DNA from: a bacterium
GTDB taxonomy: Bacteria > Bacillota > Bacilli > Lactobacillales > Streptococcaceae
Length of the DNA: 64,000 bases
Reading direction: 5' to 3'
NCBI GenBank assembly: GCA_905221295.1
Contig: CAJNCP010000001.1
Location: 372,001 to 436,000, forward strand
The position numbers were made by a program, and so were the translations under genes. The notes under the pieces were generated by a model, which was not told the DNA's origin, ran no database searches, and worked only from the letters and a program-made list of their open reading frames with translations. Positions within the stretch are counted from its first letter, which is position 1, and each line of letters begins with the position of its first letter. Below, piece by piece: positions 1 through 11,389 of the stretch.

Positions 1-1
1 G

Positions 2-49
2 ACTAAGAAAGTCTATCAAGTTGTTTTAAAACAATCAGATAAAGGATAG
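2..49 (+). CDS. 3' end of an unidentified upstream gene (partial)
   Basis: An open frame enters from the left edge and ends at a TAG at 47-49, encoding only 15 residues (ends in QSDKG). It is too short to assign. It is followed 15 nt later by nnrD with its own Shine-Dalgarno sequence, so it could be the previous gene of the same operon. Confidence 0.35.
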   Translation, partial: TKKVYQVVLKQSDKG

Positions 50-64
50 TTGAGGGAAAAAACG

Positions 65-916
65 ATGAAAGTGATTGATCAAACTTTATTAGAAAAAGTT
101 ATTATTGAGCGTTCTCGTCACAGTCATAAGGGAGATTACGGTCGTCTGCTCTTGCTAGGAGGGACCTATCCTTATGGCGGAGCTATCATCATGTCAGCCA
201 TTGCAGCTGTCAAAAGTGGGGCAGGGTTGGTGACTGTTGGCACGGATAAGGAAAATATTCCGGCTCTGCACAGTCATTTACCGGAGGCCATGGCATTTTC
301 TCTTCAAGATCAGCAATTGTTAAAAGAGCAGTTGGAAAAGGCAGAAGTTGTCTTGTTAGGTCCGGGTTTGCGAGAGGATGCATTCGGAGAAGAACTCGTA
401 AAACGGGTCTGTGACAGCCTTAGAAAAGACCAGATTTTGATTGCAGACGGCGGTGCTTTGGGCATCTTAGCAAAAGCTCATTTGACATTCCCATCTAGTC
501 AGCTCATCCTAACCCCCCACCAAAAGGAATGGGAAAGATTGTCTGGTATAGTTCTTGACCATCAAAATAAAGAGACGACTGCTAGTGCTCTTTCAGCGTT
601 TCCTCAAGGGACGATTTTAGTTGAGAAGGGTCCAGCGACTCGTATCTGGCAAGCTGGGCAGCCTGAATATTATCAATTAGAAGTCGGAGGCCCTTATCAA
701 GCAACTGGTGGGATGGGAGATACACTTGCTGGGATGATTGCAGGTTTTGCAGGTCAGTTTCATCAAGTCAGTCTCTATGAGAGAGTGGTGGTAGCGACCT
801 ATCTTCATTCAGCTATCGCGCAAGAACTAGCTCAAGAAAACTATCTTGTCTTGCCAACAGAAATTAGCAAGCTACTTCCGAGAGCAATGAAAAAAATATC
901 TCAAAAAGGCAGCTAA
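65..916 (+). CDS. nnrD: ADP-dependent NAD(P)H-hydrate dehydratase
   Basis: Repairs hydrated NAD(P)H (NADHX/NADPHX) back to NAD(P)H in the cytoplasm, using ADP/ATP. The protein is a ribokinase-like YjeF C-terminal domain over its whole length (283 aa). Visible family signatures are the Gly/Ala-rich N-terminal segment (GGAIIMSAIAAVKSGAGL), GPGLRED near residue 100, ILTPHQKEW and the nucleotide/catalytic loop GGMGDTLAGM near residue 217 (Asp is the expected catalytic base). A TTG at 50 could lengthen the frame by five codons, but ATG 65 is preceded at good spacing by GAGGG (52-56) and is preferred. The epimerase partner domain (YjeF-N) is not in this window. Stands as a single gene, separated from dinG by 196 bp. 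Confidence 0.9.
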   Translation: MKVIDQTLLEKVIIERSRHSHKGDYGRLLLLGGTYPYGGAIIMSAIAAVKSGAGLVTVGTDKENIPALHSHLPEAMAFSLQDQQLLKEQLEKAEVVLLGPGLREDAFGEELVKRVCDSLRKDQILIADGGALGILAKAHLTFPSSQLILTPHQKEWERLSGIVLDHQNKETTASALSAFPQGTILVEKGPATRIWQAGQPEYYQLEVGGPYQATGGMGDTLAGMIAGFAGQFHQVSLYERVVVATYLHSAIAQELAQENYLVLPTEISKLLPRAMKKISQKGS

Positions 917-1098
917 TATCTTGGTTGTCTTTTTATGTTGATGTAGCTTTGTTGATAAAGTTTTCAAATACCTCAGAACCAGCGACCAACTGCTGTACTT
1001 GCGTGAAATTCTCACTTTTAAGGTCTTGATTTTTAGTCAAACTCGCAATTAAAGCGAGATTGTTATCAAAGTTGAGGGGTGTCAAATCATGCTTTTTT

Positions 1099-1107
1099 TG
1101 ATATAAT
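1099..1107 (+). promoter_or_regulatory. Extended -10 promoter of dinG
   Basis: TGATATAAT (TGn plus a perfect -10) ends only 5 nt before the dinG ATG at 1113. The predicted transcript would start at or within the start codon, giving a leaderless mRNA. The 917-1098 gap otherwise contains only an open minus-strand frame of about 50 codons that looks like a gene remnant. Confidence 0.6.
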
Positions 1108-1112
1108 TTTTA

Positions 1113-3605
1113 ATGATGAATGCGAGAAATAATCGGTATGTGGTCGTTGATTTAGAGGCGACCAGCACCGGAAGCAAGGCAAAAATTATTCAAGTAGGCA
1201 TTGTGGTGATTGAGCATGGTGAAATCATTGATCAGTATGCGACCGATGTCAATCCCCATGAACCCTTGGATTCTCATATCAAAGAATTAACGGGTCTGAC
1301 CGATCAGCGTTTGGCTGCGGCACCAGAGTTTTCTCAGGTGGCCGGAAAAATTTTTGAATTGGTTAAGGACGGTATTTTTGTTGCGCACAATGTACAGTTT
1401 GATGCCAACCTTCTTGCGGAATTTCTCTTTTTTGAAGGATATGAATTGCGCACACCGCGGGTGGATACAGTTGAGCTTGCCCAGGTTCTGTATCCTCAGT
1501 TTGAAAAGTATAACTTAGGTATACTTTGTCAAGAGTTGGGAATTGAGCTGGAACATGCCCACACTGCCCTGTCAGATGCTCAGGCAACAGCTGAACTCTT
1601 GCTTTACATGCGTCAAAAACTTTTTGAGCTACCTAAAGGGCTCTTAGAAAGCTTGTTAGACCTCGCAGACAACCTTCTCTATGAAAGTTATCTGTTGATT
1701 GAGGAGGTTTACCAGCAACAATCTCTCTTATCTTCGCCCGACTTGATGGAGCTTCATGGGCTTTTCCTCAGAAAGGAAAGCAAAGCCTTAGTCCCACGAA
1801 AGTTATCCAAAGATTTTGCTAAAAACATTTCTTTATTGGGGCTGGAGGAGCGTCCACAACAGCTGGAATTTGCGGAGAAGATTGAGCAATTATTGGAAGA
1901 ACACCAGACTTCCTTTATCCAAGCCCAAACGGGACTGGGCAAGACTTATGGTTATCTCCTCCCAGCTTTGAACTTGGAGAGTCAAGCAGGTATCTTAGTG
2001 AGCGTTCCGACCAAAATTCTTCAAAATCAAATCATGCAAGAAGAAGGTCAGCGCTTAAAAGAGGTTTTCCATCTGGAAATTCATAGTCTCAAGGGTCCTC
2101 AAAATTACTTGAAATTGGATGCTTTTCACCGAGTCCTCCATCGAACGGAGTCCAATCGCCTTTTCACACGTTTTAAAATGCAACTGCTCATCTGGCTAAC
2201 AGAGACAGAGACTGGTGATTTGGACGAAATCGGGCAGCTTTATCGCTACCAGCATTTTCTACCAGAACTAGTCCACGATGGCAAGCTTTCAAAGAAAAGT
2301 TTATTTGCCACAGAGGATTTTTGGAAACGAGGGCAGGAAAAGGCCAAGACCAGTCGCGTTCTTCTGACCAATCATGCCTATCTGGTCACTCGTTTGGAAG
2401 ACAATCCAGAGTTTGTCGACAACCGTTTGGTAATTTTGGATGAAGCTCAAAAAATGTTGCTAGCTCTTGAAAATCTGGCCCAGCAAGCTTATCGCCTTGA
2501 GGAACTTGTAACCCAGCTTGATAAGTCCTTGGAGACAGAGGAAGATTTGGTTCAGAAACGCTTGCTTGAGAGTATTAGTTTTGAATGTCGTTACTTGATG
2601 GAGCACTGTCAGTCAGGCCTTAAGAATGGAAAGTGGTTGGATTCTCTCGAAGAGTTGCGCCAGCATTTTTCGGAGTTAGCTCTCCCAGAGTATAGAGAGA
2701 TTGCAAACTTTTTCACCTCGGACCGTGAATTTTGGCTTGCTACAGCAGAGAAATCGAGCAAGGATGTCTTGATTTGTTCAAGTAAAAAAGGCCGCTTTAT
2801 ACTAGCAGACTTATTGCCAGAAGATTGTAGGCTCCTAGGAGTATCGGCTACTCTTGAAATCAGCAATCGGGTTTCCTTAGCAGATTTATTGGGATTTCCG
2901 GATGCTCCACTTGTTAGGCTTGATGTAGCAAAACAGGAGCAACAAGAAGTCTTTCTAGTCAATGATTTTCCTCTTGTGACAGAAGTTTCCCCTTTTGACT
3001 ATGCTAGTGAAGTGGCTTCTGTCATTCGAAGCTTACAAGCCTTTCAAGAACCCTTATTAGTCTTGTTTACCTCAAAAGAAATGTTGCTGGCAGTTTCGGA
3101 CCTGCTCGACCAACCTCATCTAGCTCAGTATAAAAATGGGGAACCAAGCCAACTGAAAAAACGTTTTGAAAAAGGCGAACGCCAGATTTTGCTTGGAACA
3201 GGTAGTTTCTGGGAAGGGGTTGATTTTTCAACCCATCCTTGCGTGATCCAAGTGATTCCGAGATTGCCTTTCCAAAATCCCCAAGAACCTTTAACCAAAA
3301 AATTAAACCAGGAACTGCGTCAAGAAGGGAAAAATCCTTTCTATGATTATCAGTTGCCGCTGGCGATCATTCGGCTAAAACAAGCTCTGGGCCGTACTGT
3401 TAGAAGATCTGACCAAGGTTCGGTTGCTGTTATCTTAGACAGTCGTGTCGTTAGCAAGCGTTACGGCAAACAAATCGCTCAGGCCTTGTCAAAAGAAAGG
3501 GCTGTTCAGGTCCTTTCTAGAGAACAGCTAGAGCCTGCTGTAGCTGATTTTCTCCAATCTCGTCGCAATAGAATGAAAGAAAAATCCCAGAAAGAGAAAA
3601 GGTAA
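1113..3605 (+). CDS. dinG: DinG-family exonuclease / ATP-dependent helicase
   Basis: DNA repair/recombination protein of the Gram-positive DinG type, 830 aa. The N-terminal DEDDh 3'-5' exonuclease domain (about 9-170) shows VVDLEATSTG, HNVQFDANLL and HTALSDAQAT. The C-terminal XPD/DinG helicase-like domain (about 240-815) shows Walker A QTGLGKT, the DEAH-box variant ILDEAQK and motif VI QALGRTVRRSD. The region that carries the 4Fe-4S cysteines in E. coli DinG (after KGxxNYL) has no cysteine here, so the protein should be Fe-S free and may act mainly as a nuclease. Start: tandem ATG at 1113/1116, with no Shine-Dalgarno and a promoter that predicts a leaderless message. rodA follows after 5 bp. 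Confidence 0.93.
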   Translation: MMNARNNRYVVVDLEATSTGSKAKIIQVGIVVIEHGEIIDQYATDVNPHEPLDSHIKELTGLTDQRLAAAPEFSQVAGKIFELVKDGIFVAHNVQFDANLLAEFLFFEGYELRTPRVDTVELAQVLYPQFEKYNLGILCQELGIELEHAHTALSDAQATAELLLYMRQKLFELPKGLLESLLDLADNLLYESYLLIEEVYQQQSLLSSPDLMELHGLFLRKESKALVPRKLSKDFAKNISLLGLEERPQQLEFAEKIEQLLEEHQTSFIQAQTGLGKTYGYLLPALNLESQAGILVSVPTKILQNQIMQEEGQRLKEVFHLEIHSLKGPQNYLKLDAFHRVLHRTESNRLFTRFKMQLLIWLTETETGDLDEIGQLYRYQHFLPELVHDGKLSKKSLFATEDFWKRGQEKAKTSRVLLTNHAYLVTRLEDNPEFVDNRLVILDEAQKMLLALENLAQQAYRLEELVTQLDKSLETEEDLVQKRLLESISFECRYLMEHCQSGLKNGKWLDSLEELRQHFSELALPEYREIANFFTSDREFWLATAEKSSKDVLICSSKKGRFILADLLPEDCRLLGVSATLEISNRVSLADLLGFPDAPLVRLDVAKQEQQEVFLVNDFPLVTEVSPFDYASEVASVIRSLQAFQEPLLVLFTSKEMLLAVSDLLDQPHLAQYKNGEPSQLKKRFEKGERQILLGTGSFWEGVDFSTHPCVIQVIPRLPFQNPQEPLTKKLNQELRQEGKNPFYDYQLPLAIIRLKQALGRTVRRSDQGSVAVILDSRVVSKRYGKQIAQALSKERAVQVLSREQLEPAVADFLQSRRNRMKEKSQKEKR

Positions 3606-3610
3606 AAAAT

Positions 3611-4834
3611 ATGAAACGTTCCTTCGACTCTCGAGTCGATTATAGCCTCCTCCTACCAGTGTTTTGTTTACTGGTGATTGGAGTAGTGGCCATTTATATA
3701 GCAGTTAGTCATGACTATCCAAATAATGTATTACCAATTCTAGGTCAGCAAATCGCTTGGATTTCCTTGGGGCTTGTCATTGGATTTGTGGTCATGTTCT
3801 TTAATACCGAGTTTTTATGGAAGGTGACTCCCTATCTTTATGGTCTAGGGTTGGCTTTGATGGTCCTCCCCCTTGTTTTCTACAATCCAAATCTTGTAGC
3901 GTCAACAGGTGCCAAGAACTGGGTATCGATTGGTGGAACGACACTTTTCCAGCCATCGGAATTCATGAAGATTTCCTATATCTTGATGTTGGCTCGAGCC
4001 ATTGTAAGATTCACTCAAAAACACAAGGAATGGCGACGGACTATTCCCTTGGATTTCCTATTGATTGGTTGGATGATCGCCTTTACCATACCAGTCTTGA
4101 TCCTCTTAGCCCTACAAAGTGACTTGGGGACTGCCTTGGTCTTTGTAGCTATTTTTTCCGGTATGGTCCTCCTTTCAGGTGTTTCGTGGAAGATCATCAT
4201 TCCGGTTTTTGCGACAGGAGTGACTGCTGTTGCAGGCTTCATGGCCATCTTTATAAGCAAGGATGGACGTGCCTTCTTGCATCAGATTGGGATGCCAACT
4301 TACCAGATCAACCGCATTTTGGCTTGGCTCAATCCCTTTGACTTTGCGCAAACAACGACTTACCAACAGGCGCAGGGACAAATTGCGATTGGAAGTGGTG
4401 GCTTGTTTGGACAAGGTTTCAATGTGTCCAATCTCCTCATTCCAGTACGTGAAAGTGATATGATTTTCACCGTAATTGCAGAAGACTTTGGCTTTATTGG
4501 TTCAGTCTTTGTGGTTGCCCTGTACTTGCTTCTTATTTATCGGATGTTGAAGATTACTCTCAGGTCAAATAACCAGTTCTACACCTACATTTCGACTGGT
4601 TTTATCATGATGTTGCTCTTCCATATCTTTGAAAATATCGGTGCCGTGACAGGCTTACTTCCTTTGACAGGGATTCCTCTACCTTTCATCTCTCAAGGGG
4701 GATCCGCAATTATTAGTAACCTCATCGGTGTCGGTCTCCTCTTGTCTATGAGTTACCAGACCAATCTAGCAGAGGAGAAAAGTGGAAAAGTTCCATTCAA
4801 ACGAAAAAAAGTCGTCCTAAAACAAATCAAATAA
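3611..4834 (+). CDS. rodA: Rod-shape/elongation SEDS glycosyltransferase RodA
   Basis: Integral membrane peptidoglycan polymerase of the SEDS family (RodA/FtsW/SpoVE), 407 aa with about ten transmembrane segments. It polymerises lipid II with a class B PBP, during peripheral cell-wall growth in ovococci. Family signatures are GAKNWVSIG (about residue 102), FQPSEFMK, DLGTALVF and the C-terminal PLPFISQGGSAI. The paralogue FtsW is not ruled out by motifs alone, but the length and the neighbourhood with the DJ-1 gene, HAD gene and gyrB fit the RodA locus of this group. Starts 5 bp after dinG with AAAGGTA upstream, so the two are likely co-transcribed. Confidence 0.85.
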   Translation: MKRSFDSRVDYSLLLPVFCLLVIGVVAIYIAVSHDYPNNVLPILGQQIAWISLGLVIGFVVMFFNTEFLWKVTPYLYGLGLALMVLPLVFYNPNLVASTGAKNWVSIGGTTLFQPSEFMKISYILMLARAIVRFTQKHKEWRRTIPLDFLLIGWMIAFTIPVLILLALQSDLGTALVFVAIFSGMVLLSGVSWKIIIPVFATGVTAVAGFMAIFISKDGRAFLHQIGMPTYQINRILAWLNPFDFAQTTTYQQAQGQIAIGSGGLFGQGFNVSNLLIPVRESDMIFTVIAEDFGFIGSVFVVALYLLLIYRMLKITLRSNNQFYTYISTGFIMMLLFHIFENIGAVTGLLPLTGIPLPFISQGGSAIISNLIGVGLLLSMSYQTNLAEEKSGKVPFKRKKVVLKQIK

Positions 4835-4844
4835 GGAGGCCACT

Positions 4845-5399
4845 ATGGCAACAGTAGCAGTTATCTTAGCCCAGGGTTTTGAAGAAATTGAAGCCTTGAC
4901 AGTAGTTGATGTCTTGCGTCGAGCAAACATTTCTTGTGATATGGTAGGATTTGAAGAGCAGGTGACAGGATCACATGGCATTCAGGTAAAAACCGACCGT
5001 ATCTTTGATGACGATTTGTCTGACTATGACTTGGTAGTTCTTCCAGGTGGCATGCCAGGATCAGCTCACCTACGGGATAATCCAGCCCTCATTTCTGAGA
5101 TTAAAGCCTTTGACCAAGCTGGAAAGAAAATTGCAGCTATCTGTGCAGCCCCAATCGCCCTTCATCAAGCAGGTATCCTGAAAGACAAGTACTTTACTTG
5201 TTATGACGGAGTTCAGGAGCAAATTACTGACGGAATTTATCAAAAGCAAACAGTGGTTGTAGATGGTAATCTAACAACTAGCCGAGGACCGTCAACCGCA
5301 CTTGCCTTTGCCTATGAGTTGGTAGAGCAATTGGGAGGAGATGCTGAAAGTTTACGAGACGGCATGCTCTATCTAGATGTCTTTGGAAATCAACAGTAA
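4845..5399 (+). CDS. DJ-1/PfpI (ThiJ/YajL) family protein
   Basis: A 184-residue single-domain protein of the DJ-1/ThiJ/PfpI superfamily. The nucleophile elbow AAICAAP places the reactive cysteine at residue 100 and the conserved acid is in QGFEEIEA near the N terminus. Family members act as deglycases/chaperones or redox-sensitive stress proteins; old annotations as a thiazole-biosynthesis enzyme are not supported. Preceded by a strong Shine-Dalgarno (AAGGAGGC) 10 bp after rodA and followed by a clear terminator, so it ends the dinG-rodA operon. The true substrate is not deducible. Confidence 0.85.
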   Translation: MATVAVILAQGFEEIEALTVVDVLRRANISCDMVGFEEQVTGSHGIQVKTDRIFDDDLSDYDLVVLPGGMPGSAHLRDNPALISEIKAFDQAGKKIAAICAAPIALHQAGILKDKYFTCYDGVQEQITDGIYQKQTVVVDGNLTTSRGPSTALAFAYELVEQLGGDAESLRDGMLYLDVFGNQQ

Positions 5400-5425
5400 A
5401 ACGAGAGTTCGGCTCTCGTTTTTTA
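5399..5425 (+). terminator. Rho-independent terminator after the DJ-1 gene
   Basis: ACGAGAG / CTCTCGT stem (5401-5407 with 5413-5419), followed by a run of T. Confidence 0.85.
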
Positions 5426-5467
5426 CTTGGAAAAATCTAGGAAATCATCGCTTTTTTCATAAAAAAA

Positions 5468-5476
5468 TGGTATAAT
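5468..5476 (+). promoter_or_regulatory. Extended -10 promoter of the HAD gene
   Basis: TGGTATAAT. The -10 overlaps the first in-frame ATG (5475), so translation must use ATG 5484, 7 nt after the -10. A leaderless transcript is predicted. Confidence 0.6.
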
Positions 5477-5483
5477 GAAGGGT

Positions 5484-8007
<2,524 letters not shown>

Positions 8008-8043
8008 AAATTGTGGGAAATAGTTCCCTTGGTTTAAAAAATA

Positions 8044-8052
8044 TGATATAAT
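8044..8052 (+). promoter_or_regulatory. Extended -10 promoter of ezrA
   Basis: TGATATAAT, 35 nt before the ezrA ATG. Unlike the leaderless cases it leaves room for a leader with AAAGGAG. Confidence 0.65.
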
Positions 8053-8087
8053 CATTACGATTGTTTCTAGTATAAAAGGAGTTTGAT

Positions 8088-9815
8088 ATGTCTAATGGAC
8101 AACTAATTTATCTAATGGTTGCGATTGCAGTCATTTTGTTCCTAGCTTATGTAGCAGTTATCTTTTTACGTAAGCGTAATGTAAGTAGATTAACGGCCCT
8201 TGAAGAAAGAAAAGAAGAACTCTACAATCTCCCAGTTAATGACGAGGTTGAAGCCGTTAAAAACATGCACTTAATCGGCCAAAGTCAGGTAACCTTCCGT
8301 GAGTGGAACCAAAAATGGGTTGATTTATCGCTCAACTCTTTTGCTGATATTGAAAACAATTTGTTTGAAGCAGAAGGGTATAATAATTCTTTTCGATTTT
8401 TCAAAGCAGCACATAAGATCGATCAAATTGAAAGCCAAATTGGCTTGATCGAAGAAGATATTGTTGCCATTCGCGACGCTCTTTCAGAACTTGAAAAACA
8501 AGAATCTAAAAACAGTGGTCGTGTCTTGCACGCTTTGGACTTGTTTGAAACACTCCAGCACACTGTCGCAGAAAACTCAGAAAAATATGGAAAAGCTCTT
8601 CCTGAAATTGAGAAGCAATTGGAAATGATTCAATCGGAATTCTCTCAATTTGTAACATTGAACTCATCAGGTGATCCAGTTGAAGCTGCTGGTATTTTAG
8701 ATAATACTGAAAATCATATTCTTGCTTTGACACATATGGTTGAGCGTGTTCCAAGCCTTGTAACAACCTTATCAAAGGAACTCCCAGAGCAATTGGAAGA
8801 TCTTGAAGAAGGTTACCGTAAGTTGTTGGGTGTTAATTATCATTTTATTGAGACGGACATCGAATCTCGTTTCCAACTTTTGCATGAATCCTTGAAGAAA
8901 AATCAAGAAAATATTAAACGCTTGGAGTTGGATAATGCGGAGTATGAAAATACGCAAATCCAAGAAGAAATCAATGCGCTTTATGCTATCTTCTCACGTG
9001 AGGTAGCATCTCAAAAGGTAGTGGAAGGTTTACTTGAAACCTTACCAACTTATCTCAACCATATGAAGGAGAATAATCAAGTTCTTGCTCAGGATATTGA
9101 GCGTCTAACTAAAACATATCTCCTTCCAGAGAGTTATGGAAATCATGTTCGTCGTCTTCATGCCGAATTATCAGAGCTTGAAGTACGAATCATGGAAGTG
9201 ATTGAAGACCAAGCTGAGCCAAGTCAAGCATATTCTATTTTAGAGGAGCAGTTGCAAGAACTTCAAAACACTCTAAAAGATATTGAAGATGAACAAATCT
9301 CTGTTAGTGAGCATCTAGCGCAAATCGAAAAAGATGATTTGAATGCTCGTCAAAAGGTTAATGTCTATGTAAATCGATTGCATACCATTAAACGCTATAT
9401 GGAAAAGAGAAACCTACCAGGTATTCCTCAAAGTTTCTTGAAACTCTTCTTTACAACAAGTAACAATATAGAAGATTTGATGGTTGAATTGGAACAGACC
9501 CGAGTCAATATTGAATCAGTCAATCGCATTCTTGAGATTGCTACAAATGATATGGAGACTTTGGAAACAGAAACCTACAATATCGTTCAATATGCAACCT
9601 TGACAGAACAACTGTTACAATACTCAAACCGTTACCGTTCATTTGATGAACGTATCCAAGAGGCTTTCAACGAAGCGCTTGAAATTTTTGAAAGAGACTT
9701 TGACTACCAAACTTCATTTGAGAAAATTTCCCAAGCCTTGGAAGTTGCAGAGCCAGGAGTTACAAACCGTTTTGTGACCTCTTATGAGAAAACACGTGAA
9801 ACGATTCGTTTCTAA
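8088..9815 (+). CDS. ezrA: Septation ring formation regulator EzrA
   Basis: Membrane-anchored cell-division protein that binds FtsZ and coordinates septal and peripheral wall synthesis; essential in pneumococcus. The 575-aa protein has one N-terminal transmembrane helix (about 5-26, extracellular N terminus), a short basic stop-transfer (RKRN) and then almost entirely spectrin-like coiled-coil repeats rich in Glu/Gln/Leu. Shine-Dalgarno AAAGGAG precedes ATG 8088. Single gene with its own promoter and terminator. Confidence 0.96.
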   Translation: MSNGQLIYLMVAIAVILFLAYVAVIFLRKRNVSRLTALEERKEELYNLPVNDEVEAVKNMHLIGQSQVTFREWNQKWVDLSLNSFADIENNLFEAEGYNNSFRFFKAAHKIDQIESQIGLIEEDIVAIRDALSELEKQESKNSGRVLHALDLFETLQHTVAENSEKYGKALPEIEKQLEMIQSEFSQFVTLNSSGDPVEAAGILDNTENHILALTHMVERVPSLVTTLSKELPEQLEDLEEGYRKLLGVNYHFIETDIESRFQLLHESLKKNQENIKRLELDNAEYENTQIQEEINALYAIFSREVASQKVVEGLLETLPTYLNHMKENNQVLAQDIERLTKTYLLPESYGNHVRRLHAELSELEVRIMEVIEDQAEPSQAYSILEEQLQELQNTLKDIEDEQISVSEHLAQIEKDDLNARQKVNVYVNRLHTIKRYMEKRNLPGIPQSFLKLFFTTSNNIEDLMVELEQTRVNIESVNRILEIATNDMETLETETYNIVQYATLTEQLLQYSNRYRSFDERIQEAFNEALEIFERDFDYQTSFEKISQALEVAEPGVTNRFVTSYEKTRETIRF

Positions 9816-9817
9816 AT

Positions 9818-9848
9818 GAAAAGCTTAGATATTTCTAAGCTTTTTTAT
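9818..9848 (+). terminator. Terminator of ezrA
   Basis: AAAAGCTTAGA / TCTAAGCTTTT stem with a 4-nt loop and a T run. It lies at the start of an in-frame upstream extension of pgdA, further evidence that the extension is not translated. Confidence 0.85.
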
Positions 9849-9882
9849 TTTTCTAAAAAGACGTCAGAATTCTTGTTTATCA

Positions 9883-9911
9883 TTGAAATAATAGCCCTGA
9901 TTTGTTATGAT
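9883..9911 (+). promoter_or_regulatory. Promoter of pgdA
   Basis: TTGAAA (9883-9888), 17-bp spacer ending in TGT, TATGAT (9906-9911). The pgdA ATG begins 6 nt after the -10, so the predicted transcription start coincides with the start codon. Confidence 0.75.
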
Positions 9912-9917
9912 GGAAAT

Positions 9918-11309
9918 ATGAGAAAAAATAGAGCGAAACGTGTCCATCACGATAAAAAGAAAAGTATTTTACTTATTTTAATAGGTGTTCTGAGTCTTGC
10001 CATGATTTGCCTAGGTGGTTTGATTGGTCACAAGATTTTGCAGAAACAATCCTATGAACAGAAAATTGAAGCCTTAAAAAACGAAAAAGACCAACAATTC
10101 AACTCAGGTAGTCAGAGAGACCATTTCCGAAAGGGTCAAGCTGAGGTGATTGCCTACTACCCTCTTCAAGGGGAGGAAGTCATTGCGCCTGTTAGAGAAA
10201 AAATCAACCAGGATATTAAAGAAAAGCTGGAAGATAAAGAGGATTTGGTCTTTTATTATACCGAGCAATTGGATCCTGTTTTAAAGGGAGTTCTTGCTCG
10301 TAATATCAGTAAGCAAGTTTACGATTTGTCTGCAACAAAGGTTGAAGAAAAAGAAAAGACTTCTTTGGGGAAAGTTTACTTGACAGAAGATGGTAAACTT
10401 TTTACTCTTAGTCAACTTTTCAAAGATGCTAGCAAGGCTAAGGAACTCCTACTGAGTCAAATCAAATCAACTCTAGAAGATAAGAAACTTGACCAGACAA
10501 AAATGGATCAGGTCCTAAAAAACTTTACAGACCAAGATTTGTCGTCATGGAGCTTTGATTATAAAGATAGTCAAATCATCCTTTATCCTGCTGACCCAGG
10601 GGAGACTCTGGAGGAAATTGCTTTACCAATATCCAGTTTCTTTGATGTCTTGGAGTCCTCTTATCTATTAGAAAAGGATGCTGAACTTTACCAAGCTTAC
10701 TTTGCTCAGAAAAATAAAAAAGTTGTAGCCTTGACCTTTGATGATGGCCCAAATCCATCTACAACTACGCAAGCTTTGGATACATTAGCTAAGTACAATG
10801 TAAAGGCGACTTTCTTCGTACTTGGTAAAAACATTGCTGGCAATGAAGATCTTCTGAAACGAATGAAATCGGAAGGCCATGTTGTAGGAAACCATAGCTG
10901 GGATCATCCCGTTCTTTCTAAATTGTCTCTTGAAGATGCTAAAAAACAAATCACGGATACGGAAGATTCCTTGACAAAGGTTTTAGGTTCGAGTTCTAAA
11001 CTTATGCGACCTCCTTACGGAGCGATTACAGATGATATTCGTAATAGTCTGGATTTGAGTTTTATCATGTGGAATGTAGATAGTTTGGACTGGAAGAGCA
11101 AGAATGAATCTGCTATTTTAACAGAGATTCAGCATCAAGTTCGTAATGGATCGATTGTTCTTATGCATGATATTCATGGCGCTACAGTTAATGCTCTTCC
11201 AAAGATTATAGAATATCTAAAAGAGCAAGGTTATACATTTGTGACTGTTCCGGAAATGCTTAATTCTCGCTTGAAAGCTCATGAAATGTATTACGATCGT
11301 GATCAATGA
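9918..11309 (+). CDS. pgdA: Peptidoglycan N-acetylglucosamine deacetylase
   Basis: Removes acetyl groups from GlcNAc in peptidoglycan at the cell surface, giving lysozyme resistance. 463 aa: cytoplasmic basic start, one transmembrane helix (about 17-40), an extracellular middle domain, then a C-terminal NodB (carbohydrate esterase 4) domain. Catalytic motifs are TFDDGPNPS with Asp275/Asp276, GNHSWDH with the metal-binding histidines, RPPYGA, NVDSLDW and LMHDIHG. The Asp275 numbering agrees with pneumococcal PgdA. The frame is open back to 9816 but that extension contains the ezrA terminator and the promoter, so ATG 9918 is the start. Probably leaderless. Confidence 0.95.
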   Translation: MRKNRAKRVHHDKKKSILLILIGVLSLAMICLGGLIGHKILQKQSYEQKIEALKNEKDQQFNSGSQRDHFRKGQAEVIAYYPLQGEEVIAPVREKINQDIKEKLEDKEDLVFYYTEQLDPVLKGVLARNISKQVYDLSATKVEEKEKTSLGKVYLTEDGKLFTLSQLFKDASKAKELLLSQIKSTLEDKKLDQTKMDQVLKNFTDQDLSSWSFDYKDSQIILYPADPGETLEEIALPISSFFDVLESSYLLEKDAELYQAYFAQKNKKVVALTFDDGPNPSTTTQALDTLAKYNVKATFFVLGKNIAGNEDLLKRMKSEGHVVGNHSWDHPVLSKLSLEDAKKQITDTEDSLTKVLGSSSKLMRPPYGAITDDIRNSLDLSFIMWNVDSLDWKSKNESAILTEIQHQVRNGSIVLMHDIHGATVNALPKIIEYLKEQGYTFVTVPEMLNSRLKAHEMYYDRDQ

Positions 11310-11313
11310 TTTT

Positions 11314-11367
11314 AAAATCTAAAGGAGCAAATGTGCTGATAATCAGGACTTTGTTTCTTTAGATTTT
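11314..11367 (+). other. Long-loop inverted repeat between pgdA and the aldo/keto reductase
   Basis: AAAATCTAAAG (11314-11324) pairs exactly with CTTTAGATTTT (11357-11367), leaving a 32-nt loop. It may act as a pgdA terminator or a leader structure for the next gene. No promoter was recognised with confidence in this 80-bp gap. Confidence 0.45.
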
Positions 11368-11389
11368 CTTCACATAGAAAGGAAAAACG

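Noticed and set aside
9816..9917. Longer N terminus of PgdA
   Set aside because: It would be read through the ezrA terminator and the pgdA promoter; the 463-residue form matches known PgdA numbering.
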